A stretch of DNA of 19,727 nucleotides from DUAL01 sp036012565. GTDB lineage: Bacteria; Bacteroidota; Bacteroidia; Flavobacteriales; BACL11. The stretch lies in NCBI GenBank assembly GCA_036012565.1, contig DASCPP010000094.1, forward strand, positions 1-19,727. The letters are read 5' to 3'. The notes under the pieces are model-generated. The model had not been told where the DNA came from, did not search any database, and worked only from the letters and a program-made list of their open reading frames with translations. Numbering within the stretch: position 1 is the first letter of the stretch; each line of letters begins with the position of its first letter. Made by a program: the position numbers and the translations under genes. Of this stretch, positions 1 to 7,896 are shown piece by piece.

Positions 1-2
1 AA

Positions 3-122
3 TTATCTCAAAATCCGGATTTTTTTTCAAAATATGAGCAAAAGCAAAAGAAAATGAAGGATTTGGAACAAAATTGGGAAAATATGAATCTGAAATTAAA
101 CACATTAAATTCACACTTATAA
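3..122 (+). CDS. C-terminal end of a coiled-coil protein (partial, possibly ABC-F ATPase)
   Basis: An open frame enters from the left edge and ends at TAA 120-122, leaving 39 residues of the C-terminus. The piece is rich in Lys, Glu, Gln and Asn with spaced Leu/Met (starts LSQNPDFFSKYEQ, ends LNSHL) and has no Pro after the start, so it is probably a charged helical or coiled-coil tail. The pattern 'x-NPDFFxxY-(charged helix)-W' resembles the C-terminal helices of ABC-F ribosome-associated ATPases (Uup/YheS type), but this is a resemblance only: no catalytic motif lies inside the window. The frame has normal composition for its neighbours and stops just before a promoter module, which supports a real gene end. 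The product assignment is weak. Confidence 0.4.
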   Translation, partial: LSQNPDFFSKYEQKQKKMKDLEQNWENMNLKLNTLNSHL

Positions 123-183
123 TCTAGTAAAAGTATAAGTACTATGCTGCGCATAGTATTTTATGTTTTATAGCATATCTTTG
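123..183 (+). promoter_or_regulatory. Promoter module with palindrome TACTATGC-N3-GCATAGTA and -7 box
   Basis: A perfect 8-bp inverted repeat, TACTATGC tgc GCATAGTA, lies at 140-158. It is preceded by TCTAGTAA at 123-130 and followed 17 nt later by TATCTTTG (176-183), a match to the Bacteroidota -7 consensus TAnnTTTG. No TTTG-type -33 element is seen; the right arm of the palindrome occupies that place. Assuming a start about 5 nt after the box, the palindrome centre is near -39 and the untranslated leader is about 18 nt. The same arrangement with identical spacing recurs at 3371-3431, so this is probably an operator-promoter unit rather than chance. The regulator is unknown. Confidence 0.65.
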
Positions 184-205
184 TAGCAACTAAAATTAAA
201 TTAAG

Positions 206-1120
206 ATGAAAAAAACTATTTTAACAATAATAATTTTACTGCTAACTATTAGCAGTTTGTTTTCTCAAACAAATGAAGTAGGCAAAAAATACATTTATGA
301 GTTTAGAGATGGTACTACTATTATAGGAACTTTTGAAAGGCAAGAACAAGGTAATATCTATATAAAAGACTTAGAAGGAAAAGAAATTTATATCCCTGTA
401 GTTATGATTGCTCAAACACATGGAGTGACAGATGATAATTTAAAGGATGGAGAATACTGGTTTCCTAATTTGCATGATACAAGGTATTTCTTTTCCCCTT
501 CTGCTTTTGGTTTAGAGCAGGGAGAAGGATATTTCGGACATTCGTATTGGATGTTGTGGCAAGCGCAATATGGTATTACAGACGAATTATCAATCGGAGG
601 TGGAACTACTTTTTGGGGTTTCCCCGCAACTTTAAATGCCAAGTATTCCTTTAATATAAATAAAGAATTTAATTATGCTATGGGTTGGTTCTGGGTAGGC
701 GATTTGTTTGGCCATACGGGTGGTGAAATGGGTAGCTTACTTAATATGCCTTATATGGTTGTTACTAAAGGATCAAAAGAAAATAATATTACATTGGGTG
801 CTGCATATAATTTTGCAACACCTTTTGAAGATTGGAGAGATAATGAAATAGAAGCAAGTAAACGATTGGTTCTAAATATGGGTGCTACATTCCGAGCTTC
901 AAGAAGATTTGCATTTGTTTTTGAAGGATGGGTGCTAAATGCATTTGGTGAAGAACCAGAGGTAATGGGTGGTCCTGGAATAAGATATTTTAGAAAGATA
1001 AATAGAGTGACCGCTAGAAATGGAGCTGGAGCTAAGACGTGGGATTTTCAATTAATGCATTTTCCTGAAATGGAAGAGCCGTTTTTCTTTCCAATGGTTG
1101 GAGCATCTCAGAAATTCTAA
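206..1120 (+). CDS. Secreted outer-membrane-type protein, function unknown
   Basis: The 304-residue product starts with a clear signal peptide (Lys-Lys, a hydrophobic run of about 15 residues, then SLFSQ) with likely cleavage near residue 20. Residues about 28-70 (YEFRDGTTIIGTFE... to IYIPVVMIAQ) form a short beta-rich unit of the 'DGT-x-I-x-G' kind common in Bacteroidota secreted proteins. From about residue 90 the sequence is rich in alternating aromatic, Gly and polar residues (for example YGITDELSIGGGTTF, ITLGAAYNFATPF) and it ends in Lys-Phe, as outer-membrane beta-barrel strands often do. It is therefore probably a small barrel or a barrel-associated protein in the outer membrane. It has its own promoter module upstream and a strong terminator downstream, so it is likely monocistronic. 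I recognise no named family; a transport, structural or sensory role cannot be separated from sequence. Confidence 0.8.
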   Translation: MKKTILTIIILLLTISSLFSQTNEVGKKYIYEFRDGTTIIGTFERQEQGNIYIKDLEGKEIYIPVVMIAQTHGVTDDNLKDGEYWFPNLHDTRYFFSPSAFGLEQGEGYFGHSYWMLWQAQYGITDELSIGGGTTFWGFPATLNAKYSFNINKEFNYAMGWFWVGDLFGHTGGEMGSLLNMPYMVVTKGSKENNITLGAAYNFATPFEDWRDNEIEASKRLVLNMGATFRASRRFAFVFEGWVLNAFGEEPEVMGGPGIRYFRKINRVTARNGAGAKTWDFQLMHFPEMEEPFFFPMVGASQKF

Positions 1121-1140
1121 TAGTTACTAAAAATTATAAT

Positions 1141-1171
1141 AAAGGGCTAACCATTCGGTTGGCCCTTTTTT
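1141..1171 (+). terminator. Rho-independent terminator after the outer-membrane-type gene
   Basis: GGGCTAACC (1144-1152), loop ATTC, and GGTTGGCCC (1157-1165) form a 9-bp stem extended by A-T pairs and followed by a T run to 1171. The single non-Watson-Crick pair is a U·G wobble when read on the plus strand, which fits plus-strand use. The T run ends 14 nt before the era start codon, so the terminator separates the two genes completely. Confidence 0.9.
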
Positions 1172-1173
1172 CG

Positions 1174-1181
1174 TTTCTTTG
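1174..1181 (+). promoter_or_regulatory. Likely era promoter -7 box (TTTCTTTG), leaderless geometry
   Basis: TTTCTTTG differs from the Bacteroidota -7 consensus TAnnTTTG only at the second base. It sits directly after the terminator T run and ends 4 nt before the era ATG at 1186, so transcription would start at or next to the start codon. No good -33 element was identified, since that region is taken up by the terminator stem. Confidence 0.45.
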
Positions 1182-1185
1182 CAAA

Positions 1186-2064
1186 ATGCAACACAAGGCA
1201 GGTTTTGTAAATATAATTGGTAATCCTAATGTAGGAAAATCTACCCTAATGAATGTATTGATGGGAGAGAAACTTTCCATTATTACTCATAAGGCACAAA
1301 CAACTCGTCACCGCATTTTAGGCATCCTAAATGAGGAAGATTATCAAATTGTTTTCTCTGATACACCAGGCATTATTAAGCCCGCTTATAAGCTGCAAGA
1401 AAGTATGATGAACTTTGTGCATTCCGCCTTCCAAGATGCAGATGTGCTTATTTATTTGGTAGAAATGGGAGAGAAAGCATTGAAAGATGAAGGGCTATTT
1501 GAGAAAATAAAAAATACTAAGATTCCTCTTTTACTTTTATTAAATAAGATTGATTTGGCTGAGCAAGAAGAGGTAGCTGAGCAAATAAGCCATTGGAAAG
1601 ATAGGGTGCAGAATGCGGAAGTCCTTCCAATTTCAGCACTCAACAAATTTAATATAGACAAGATATTGGAACGAATAAAAGAACTATTACCAGTGTCGCC
1701 ACCATATTATGAAAAGGATGCTATTACTGATAAATCAGAGCGCTTTTTTGTTTCAGAAAGTATTAGAGAAAAGATATTGAAACACTACAAAAAAGAGGTT
1801 CCTTATTCTGTACAAGTGGAAGTAAAAGAGTTTGAAGATGAAGAAGATATTATCAGAATAAGAGCTATTATTTTTGTAATGCGAGAAAGCCAAAGAGGTA
1901 TTATTATTGGACATAAAGGTGCTGGAATAAAAAGAATTGGAACAGAAGCAAGAAGAGAATTAGAACGGTTTTTTGACAAAAAAATATTTTTAGAAACGGT
2001 AGTGAAAGTCAAAAAGAATTGGAGAGATGATGATAGGCAATTAAAATCTTTTGGCTATGAATAA
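1186..2064 (+). CDS. era: GTPase Era, 16S rRNA-binding ribosome assembly factor
   Basis: Era binds the 3' end of 16S rRNA during maturation of the 30S subunit and couples it to GTP hydrolysis in the cytoplasm. The 292-residue product has the usual length. Visible motifs are G1 GNPNVGKST (residues 12-20), the G2 region KAQTTRH (36-42), G3 DTPG (59-62), G4 NKID (120-123), and a C-terminal KH domain with GHKGAGIKRIG at about residues 240-255. The frame can be extended upstream to a TTG at 1159, but that lies inside the terminator stem. ATG 1186 gives the family N-terminus (MQHKAGFVNIIG), so I chose it. der follows with an 8-bp overlap (its ATG at 2057 precedes the era stop), which implies translational coupling and an era-der operon of two ribosome-assembly GTPases. 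Confidence 0.96.
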   Translation: MQHKAGFVNIIGNPNVGKSTLMNVLMGEKLSIITHKAQTTRHRILGILNEEDYQIVFSDTPGIIKPAYKLQESMMNFVHSAFQDADVLIYLVEMGEKALKDEGLFEKIKNTKIPLLLLLNKIDLAEQEEVAEQISHWKDRVQNAEVLPISALNKFNIDKILERIKELLPVSPPYYEKDAITDKSERFFVSESIREKILKHYKKEVPYSVQVEVKEFEDEEDIIRIRAIIFVMRESQRGIIIGHKGAGIKRIGTEARRELERFFDKKIFLETVVKVKKNWRDDDRQLKSFGYE

Positions 2065-3361
2065 TATAGTTGCCATAGTAGGAAGGCCAAATGTGGGTAA
2101 GTCTACCATTTTTAATCGGCTGACTCAAACCAGACAAGCCATTACAGATGAGGAGAGTGGGGTAACCAGAGATAGGCATTACGGCAAATCGGAGTGGAAT
2201 GGGAAGGAATTTTCTGTGATTGATACGGGTGGTTATGTAGAAGGATCGGATGATATTTTTGAAAAAGAAATTCGAAAACAAGTAGAATTAGCCATTGCTG
2301 AAGCTAATGTGATTTTGTTTTTAGTAGATGCTAAAGATGGTGTTACGGATTTGGACCAATCGGTAGCACAGCTACTTAGAAGAACTGAGAAAAAAGTAAT
2401 TCTTGTCGTCAATAAGGTAGATAATACTCAACTGTTAAATGAGGCGGTGGAATTTTATAATTTAGGGATGGGTGATTATATTCCTATTGCCTCCATTAGC
2501 GGAAGTGGAACAGGTGAATTATTGGATGAACTTGTTAAACATTTTGTGGAAGATACGCCAGAGGAAGATTTAGGAATTCCAAAATTTACTATAATCGGAA
2601 GGCCAAATGTAGGGAAGTCTTCTTTTATAAATGCACTAATTGGAAAAGAACAAAATATTGTTACTGAAATTTCTGGTACTACTAGAGATTCTTTAAATAC
2701 TCCTTTCAATAAATTTGGTTTTGATTTTATTTTGGTGGATACAGCTGGTCTTAGAAAAAAGAAGAATGTGCATGAGAATTTGGAGTTTTATTCTGTGATG
2801 CGTTCGGTCCGAGCCATTGAACATGCAGATGTTTGTGTGCTAATCATAGATGCTGAAAGAGGGTTTCAGTCGCAAGATCAAAGAATCTTCCATATAGCAG
2901 ATCGTAATAAAAAAGGGATTGTAATTTTAGTAAATAAATGGGATTTAATAGACAAAGACACTCAATCAACACAAGTTTTCTCCGATAAAATAAAAGAGAA
3001 GATTGCTCCCTTATCAGATGTACCTATTTTGTTTGTTTCTGCATTAAATAAACAAAGATTATTGAAAGGATTAGAAACAGCAATAGCGGTTTATAAAAAT
3101 AGAAAACAAAAGATAGCCACTTCCAAACTCAATAATGTAATGTTGCCTTTTATAGAGAAAAATCCACCGCCAGCACTTAAAGGGAAATATATCAGAATTA
3201 AGTATTGTACACAGTTGCCAGTTGCTACTCCCACTTTTGCGTTTTTTGCCAATCTACCACAATACATAAAAGACCCTTACAAACGCTTTATTGAAAATAA
3301 ATTGAGAGAAAATTTTAATTTCTCTGGAGTTCCTATTCAAATCTATTTTAGGAAGAAATAA
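2057..3361 (+). CDS. der: GTPase Der (EngA), double-G-domain 50S assembly factor
   Basis: Der is an essential cytoplasmic GTPase with two tandem G domains that acts in 50S subunit maturation. The 434-residue product shows the first GRPNVGKST at residues 9-17 with DTGG and NKVD after it. A second GRPNVGKSS follows at about residue 183 with DTAG and NKWD, and then a C-terminal KH-like domain ends in basic residues (IQIYFRKK). This domain order and length are normal for the family. A TTG at 2051 is an alternative start two codons upstream; ATG 2057 is preferred because it gives the typical N-terminus MNNIVAIVG. The gene overlaps the end of era by 8 bp. No terminator is seen between its stop and the promoter module of the next gene. 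Confidence 0.97.
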   Translation: MNNIVAIVGRPNVGKSTIFNRLTQTRQAITDEESGVTRDRHYGKSEWNGKEFSVIDTGGYVEGSDDIFEKEIRKQVELAIAEANVILFLVDAKDGVTDLDQSVAQLLRRTEKKVILVVNKVDNTQLLNEAVEFYNLGMGDYIPIASISGSGTGELLDELVKHFVEDTPEEDLGIPKFTIIGRPNVGKSSFINALIGKEQNIVTEISGTTRDSLNTPFNKFGFDFILVDTAGLRKKKNVHENLEFYSVMRSVRAIEHADVCVLIIDAERGFQSQDQRIFHIADRNKKGIVILVNKWDLIDKDTQSTQVFSDKIKEKIAPLSDVPILFVSALNKQRLLKGLETAIAVYKNRKQKIATSKLNNVMLPFIEKNPPPALKGKYIRIKYCTQLPVATPTFAFFANLPQYIKDPYKRFIENKLRENFNFSGVPIQIYFRKK

Positions 3362-3370
3362 TCGCTCTCC

Positions 3371-3431
3371 TCTAGTAATTATAAAGATACTATGCTTAGC
3401 ATAATACTTTATTTTAGACTGTTTACTTTTG
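3371..3431 (+). promoter_or_regulatory. Second copy of the palindrome-promoter module
   Basis: TCTAGTAA (3371-3378), then 9 nt, then TACTATGC tta GCATAATA (3388-3406), then 17 nt, then TACTTTTG (3424-3431, matching TAnnTTTG). Every spacing is identical to the module at 123-183, while the spacer sequences differ. The palindrome has one mismatch pair compared with the first copy. It stands upstream of the lipoprotein gene, whose ATG is at 3457, giving a leader of about 20 nt. It also lacks a recognisable -33 element, the palindrome's right arm standing in its place. Confidence 0.65.
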
Positions 3432-3456
3432 TTTATATTAATCAAGAATCAAAATT

Positions 3457-3954
3457 ATGAGGAATTTCATCATCTTATTATTTGCAATACTATTATTTGC
3501 ATCTTGCTCTAATGTGGCGTTCAAAAAACCTCAACCAGAATTTTTAGAACCATTAACCGAGATTCCTGAAAAATTTCAAGGTGTTTTTGTTGTTCCCGAA
3601 ATAGATAGTACAAAATGTATTGTAAGCAACTTAATGATAGCGGATGATAGTATTAATAATGGAGAATTTGTAATTAAAAGTTGGGGAAATTATTTGTTTA
3701 TCAATGAAAAGAGAGATAATGACACTTATGATTTGACAATAGGTAAAGCAGTAAGATTCTTAAATTATGAAACGCTATCGATTCATTATATAAATTTAGA
3801 TAGCAATCAAATTCAATTATTCAATATTGTAGCAACAGAAAAAAGAGGACCAGGATTATCTAGCAATTTATATATTTTAGAAAATGTAAATCGAAATCAA
3901 TTTCAAAATTTGCTTAATACTTCTCGCAAAATGGATGTGATAAGGATAGAGTAG
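3457..3954 (+). CDS. Small lipoprotein, function unknown
   Basis: The 165-residue product has a lipoprotein signal: a short basic start (MRN), a hydrophobic run, and the lipobox LFAS-Cys17, so the mature protein is probably acylated at Cys17 and anchored in the membrane. The remainder is beta-rich and charged with no motif I recognise (for example PEKFQGVFVVPEIDSTKC and LNYETLSIHYINLDSN). It may be one of the small lipocalin-like or beta-sheet lipoproteins common in Bacteroidota, but that is only a guess. It is transcribed from the palindrome-type promoter shared with the 206-1120 gene, which suggests that the two envelope proteins are co-regulated. Its stop is 1 nt from the stop of the convergent T9SS gene, with no terminator between. 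Confidence 0.8.
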   Translation: MRNFIILLFAILLFASCSNVAFKKPQPEFLEPLTEIPEKFQGVFVVPEIDSTKCIVSNLMIADDSINNGEFVIKSWGNYLFINEKRDNDTYDLTIGKAVRFLNYETLSIHYINLDSNQIQLFNIVATEKRGPGLSSNLYILENVNRNQFQNLLNTSRKMDVIRIE

Positions 3955-3955
3955 A

Positions 3956-6900
3956 TTATTGGATAATCAGTTTTCTTTGCTCAGTTTTGTCTCCGCTTTT
4001 TAGTTTTACAAAGTAAATTCCTTTACTTTGATTACTTAAATCAATTTGTTTCAGACCATCAATAATTTTTTCTTTTAGAACTAATTCTCCTAGGGTAGAA
4101 TAAATGGATACTTCCAAATTATCCGAATCGGTTCGGATGCTAAAGATTCCTTTTGTTGGATTTGGATAAATAGAAGTATGGAAAGAATCTTCTAATTCCT
4201 GCACTTGCAAAATATTCTGTCCGTTGATGTTTATATTATCCATGAAAAAGCAATTACCATAATCGTTAATCGCCACAAAACGCACCATAATAGTATCTCC
4301 ATTATAGCCGTGAGCAGTTAAATCTAAACTATCTGATGCCCATGTTCCACAAGTAGGATGCCAAGGACTATTTACATAGCCAGTAGTTTGAAGTGCTGTT
4401 CCACTTGCTCCATAAATAGAATCCCAAGTAGTTCCGCAATCGATAGAAATCTCGATTCTGAGTCCATCAGCATAACCGCTATATCCGCAATAAGCATAGT
4501 CGTAAGTCAACCAGTTTTGAGCAGTTGTTCCCCCGCCTAATTTTACTTTATTTGTAATCAGATATACTTCTTCCCCTCTTCTGTCTATCCAATAATGATT
4601 AACATAAATAGCTGTGGTAGGTGTACAATTGATACCGGTATCTAATTCAATAGAATTCCACCCAAATGTCCAGTCCGGTTTAGTCCAACCCTCAGGAGGG
4701 TAAGTGCCGCTCTCAAAATCTTGAGCATAAGAAATTGCATTAGTAATTGGAGAAACAGAATCCGTATAAGCGATAAAATCGGTAATGGTTTGCGTATTAG
4801 AACCAAAAGCATCTGTCACTTCTAGGGTTACATCATAAGCTCCAGGACCTGAATAAACCACCACTGGATCTTCCAAAGAAGAACTGTTAGGTGTTCCTCC
4901 AGGGAAAGTCCATAGCCAAGAGGCACTACTTAATCTTACAGCTGAATGATCAACAAAGCGTACTGTATCATTCATACAATTAATTTCTAATTTATCTGCA
5001 GATATCTGTGCTGAAGGTGGAGTGTTTTCATAAAAATCAATTTCATAAGCGCTTCTATTGGTTCCATTTCTCAGAAGTCCTTCACGGTAATAAGGGATTA
5101 GCTGTGTTGAGTATGTACTTTTAGGTAGATTATTATCGTAAATTACCCAATTATTCATAGAATTATTTCTGTAGTAAACAGACTCCCTTGTTCCTATATA
5201 TACTCCATTTCCTCCTCTTTGATGTTCAATATTAGTAACATTAATATTATCAAGAGTAGGGGTGCTCCAATTTATCCAGTTTTGTCCACCATCTACCGAT
5301 TTAAAAACTTCATAACCTTGTGCATTCGAAGCATCTCCATACATACTGCATCTTGCAATCCAAAGCGTATTTTCATCATAACTACTTATGGTGATATCAT
5401 ACGGAATCCAATTTTGACCATTGATATTTGTTGGTGTAATTTCAATCCAAGTATTTCCTGCATCTGAAGATCTGTAAATATGTTTGGTCCCCCACCATGA
5501 TGGCCAAGTAGCTACATAGATAACGTCTGGATTGCTCCAAGCAACCTCTACCGAAGTTACCTTATCGTTAAAATGATGAACAGGAGAATAACTTGCGCCA
5601 TTATTTTTTGATAGCCAAAGAGTTGTATCTTCTCCAATATAGTTCCAATTATAACACCTTGGGTCAAATTCCATTTGGGAAGATTCTCCTGTTATATAGT
5701 CTGCATTTGGTTTTTTTCCTAAAGTAAAAGATTCTATTGGAATGGTTCTATCTCCAGAAAGTAGTTTACCACCTCCATCATGATATACTTGTCTAGGATT
5801 TCCAAAATTCACAAACCCCCTGTAGTTGTCACCTCCCTGTGTGCAAATCCAATCGTTTATGTAGGTGTTGTTATCTTTCAATAATGTCCCATTATGATAC
5901 GTTCCTCCAAGCATTACATCTCCATCTTTAAAGCCAGCTCCAAAACCCCAAAAGTCAGTTCCAGCAATACCATATTGTTTTTTGTAAATACTATCCCCTG
6001 CATTATCAGAATAAAATACACCTCCATCACAAGCAAACCAAAGGTCATTTCCAAAATAATTTATATCATGAATATCTGCATGAACATATCCTTTTTTATG
6101 TGGCTGACTCCATTTTGCTGGACATGTAAATGTAACTCCATCATCAAATGATATCCAATGATTTACTCCTCCAACATGAATTATATCAGCATTATTGGGG
6201 TTTACTGCCAAAGCTAAATCATAATAATATTGTCCCCCATCATCAGAACCATCTGGCTGCCATCCCATCATATTGATATTGATAGAATCTGGTGGGCCTG
6301 CTGGTTGAGGTCCACAACATTGAAAAGTCCAATTCTCTCCTTTATCATTACTGATGTAAATGCCATAAAGGCCACTTCCTCCATTTGCAGAACCTGTTGC
6401 AAGAGCAACAATCTTATCAGGATCCGCAGGACTAACCGCTATTTCTGTTCTTTTTTGTTCATCTCCTGTACCAGGGGAAGGCCATCCGTTAGAATATTGT
6501 GTCATAGTATTCCCTCCATCATCAGAACGATAGAACTCAGTACTATCTCCTGCTTGTTTTATGAAGTATATAGTGTCTTGTATTGAATTGGGATTACCAT
6601 AGTGAACAATACCATTCCAATTTCTTGGAGAGAATTGTACTCCATTAGGGTAAGTTCCGCCATGACCTTCAGTTATAGTTAGATCGGTGTTTTGAGCTCT
6701 AGGAGAAACTCCAGGGATTCCTGAACCAGTAGTATAACCTAAAATACCTGTTGTTCTACCAATCCAGATACCAACTGTATCTCCTACTGGTATTGAAATT
6801 AAACTAACTGGAGTATATCCAGTAGCTGCACCAGTTGCTAAATTTACTATATTACTACCAGCTAATGTCCAAACAGGAGAAAACCTATAATCCCCTGTAG

Positions 6901-7846
6901 TTGTATAAACTTCCATTATTACATTTGTATCTGATGTGTTTATAGAGGAAGGTCCTTGACTAAACCCTGTAATTACTAATGAACTACTAGATGTATTAAT
7001 AAGATTAAAAGCATTTCCGCTTTGTCCAGTATTTGGATCTATTGGAGTAGCAAGACTCATATTGTTTAAAGTTCCACTAGGCTGAAATTCAATTTCTTGA
7101 AAACTTCCACTCATTACTTGATTGAATGTTAATCCTGCATCATTTGATAAGTATAACCCGTGATTTGATGCAACAAATAATTTTTGATTATCCTGAGGAT
7201 GTAATTTTATGTCTTTAACAGAATGATTTAAACTAACAAAATTAGTGCCACCTATAATACTCCAATTATTTCCTCCATCTATAGACTTATAAATCCCTCC
7301 ATTTCCACTAATGTAAACGGTATTAAAATTTGTAAAATCGATCTCAATAGCATAAACTCCATTTAGAGATAAATCCTGAGTTATTAAATTCCAGTTATCA
7401 CCTTTGTCAATAGTTTTCCATGCTCCAGCAGTAGCAGAACCTGCGTATAATACATTTGGATTACTGACGGATTGTTCTACTGTATATACATGTGCAGCAC
7501 CTGGGGCATAACTTCTGCTTGCAGCATCTTTATCAAAGTCCCAAGGACCTACACATTCCCATTGATTACTGCTTTTTGAAGTTTGAAAAGTTGGTTTAGC
7601 ATTAGAGAACCTACTAATACTCCTTAACCATCTTTTATAGTACTGTGTGTGTTTATTTTTTACTAATTCATGGGCTTTGTAATAATCGGTATAAGCATTA
7701 ATTACTGCTCCTTCATCAGGATTTTCTGCATACATCAATTGTGTCCATATTGGTAGGCTTTCTGAATTAGCATTGTACTTCATTTCTACTTGTGAAAAAA
7801 GAGAAAAGCTGAGAGTCATTAATAAAATGAAAAAAATTTTATTCAT
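3956..7846 (-). CDS. Giant T9SS-secreted Asp-box propeller / PKD protein
   Basis: The 1296-residue product is exported by Sec (signal peptide 1-19, ending SLFSQ) and then by the type IX secretion system. The C-terminus carries a type A sorting domain: SIYPNPTKGIFSI at about residue 1225, then STLGELV, GIYFVKLKSG and a basic end (KLIIQ). Residues about 95-950 contain at least ten Asp-box (BNR) repeats of the form S-x-D-x-G-x-T/N-W, such as YKSIDGGNNWS, IYRSSDAGNTW and FKSVDGGQNW, as in sortilin/VPS10-like and sialidase-like beta propellers. A PKD-type domain follows (about 960-1045, with WLWTFPGGTP and YDVTLEVTDAFG), then a jelly-roll-like segment beginning ESGTYPPEGWT. It is probably a cell-surface or released binding protein or hydrolase; no catalytic residues could be assigned. 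The 5' end lies 6 nt from the metK terminator T run, leaving little room for a separate promoter. Confidence 0.9.
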   Translation of the reverse strand: MNKIFFILLMTLSFSLFSQVEMKYNANSESLPIWTQLMYAENPDEGAVINAYTDYYKAHELVKNKHTQYYKRWLRSISRFSNAKPTFQTSKSSNQWECVGPWDFDKDAASRSYAPGAAHVYTVEQSVSNPNVLYAGSATAGAWKTIDKGDNWNLITQDLSLNGVYAIEIDFTNFNTVYISGNGGIYKSIDGGNNWSIIGGTNFVSLNHSVKDIKLHPQDNQKLFVASNHGLYLSNDAGLTFNQVMSGSFQEIEFQPSGTLNNMSLATPIDPNTGQSGNAFNLINTSSSSLVITGFSQGPSSINTSDTNVIMEVYTTTGDYRFSPVWTLAGSNIVNLATGAATGYTPVSLISIPVGDTVGIWIGRTTGILGYTTGSGIPGVSPRAQNTDLTITEGHGGTYPNGVQFSPRNWNGIVHYGNPNSIQDTIYFIKQAGDSTEFYRSDDGGNTMTQYSNGWPSPGTGDEQKRTEIAVSPADPDKIVALATGSANGGSGLYGIYISNDKGENWTFQCCGPQPAGPPDSININMMGWQPDGSDDGGQYYYDLALAVNPNNADIIHVGGVNHWISFDDGVTFTCPAKWSQPHKKGYVHADIHDINYFGNDLWFACDGGVFYSDNAGDSIYKKQYGIAGTDFWGFGAGFKDGDVMLGGTYHNGTLLKDNNTYINDWICTQGGDNYRGFVNFGNPRQVYHDGGGKLLSGDRTIPIESFTLGKKPNADYITGESSQMEFDPRCYNWNYIGEDTTLWLSKNNGASYSPVHHFNDKVTSVEVAWSNPDVIYVATWPSWWGTKHIYRSSDAGNTWIEITPTNINGQNWIPYDITISSYDENTLWIARCSMYGDASNAQGYEVFKSVDGGQNWINWSTPTLDNINVTNIEHQRGGNGVYIGTRESVYYRNNSMNNWVIYDNNLPKSTYSTQLIPYYREGLLRNGTNRSAYEIDFYENTPPSAQISADKLEINCMNDTVRFVDHSAVRLSSASWLWTFPGGTPNSSSLEDPVVVYSGPGAYDVTLEVTDAFGSNTQTITDFIAYTDSVSPITNAISYAQDFESGTYPPEGWTKPDWTFGWNSIELDTGINCTPTTAIYVNHYWIDRRGEEVYLITNKVKLGGGTTAQNWLTYDYAYCGYSGYADGLRIEISIDCGTTWDSIYGASGTALQTTGYVNSPWHPTCGTWASDSLDLTAHGYNGDTIMVRFVAINDYGNCFFMDNININGQNILQVQELEDSFHTSIYPNPTKGIFSIRTDSDNLEVSIYSTLGELVLKEKIIDGLKQIDLSNQSKGIYFVKLKSGDKTEQRKLIIQ

Positions 7847-7851
7847 AATCT

Positions 7852-7879
7852 AAAAAAAAGGCCGCATTATTGCGACCTT
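7852..7879 (-). terminator. Rho-independent terminator of metK
   Basis: Read on the minus strand, AAGGTCGC, loop AATAAT and GCGGCCTT form an 8-bp stem with one U·G wobble, followed by a run of eight T in all. On the plus strand the same position would be an A/C mismatch and no T run follows, so the minus strand is the working direction. It lies 17 nt past the metK stop, and its T run ends 6 nt before the ATG of the downstream T9SS gene. Confidence 0.9.
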
Positions 7880-7896
7880 AAAAATAGTGTTTTTTG

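Noticed and set aside
412..642. Minus-strand open frame inside the outer-membrane-type gene
   Set aside because: It is fully contained in a gene with signal peptide and family-like pattern; the opposite frame has no recognisable features.
1159..1185. TTG start giving nine extra residues on Era
   Set aside because: The start lies in the terminator stem and the extra residues are encoded by the terminator and promoter.
4358..6586. Several plus-strand open frames (60-118 codons) inside the T9SS gene
   Set aside because: They are opposite-strand shadows rich in Ile, Ser and Cys with no family signal; the repeats of the real gene explain them.
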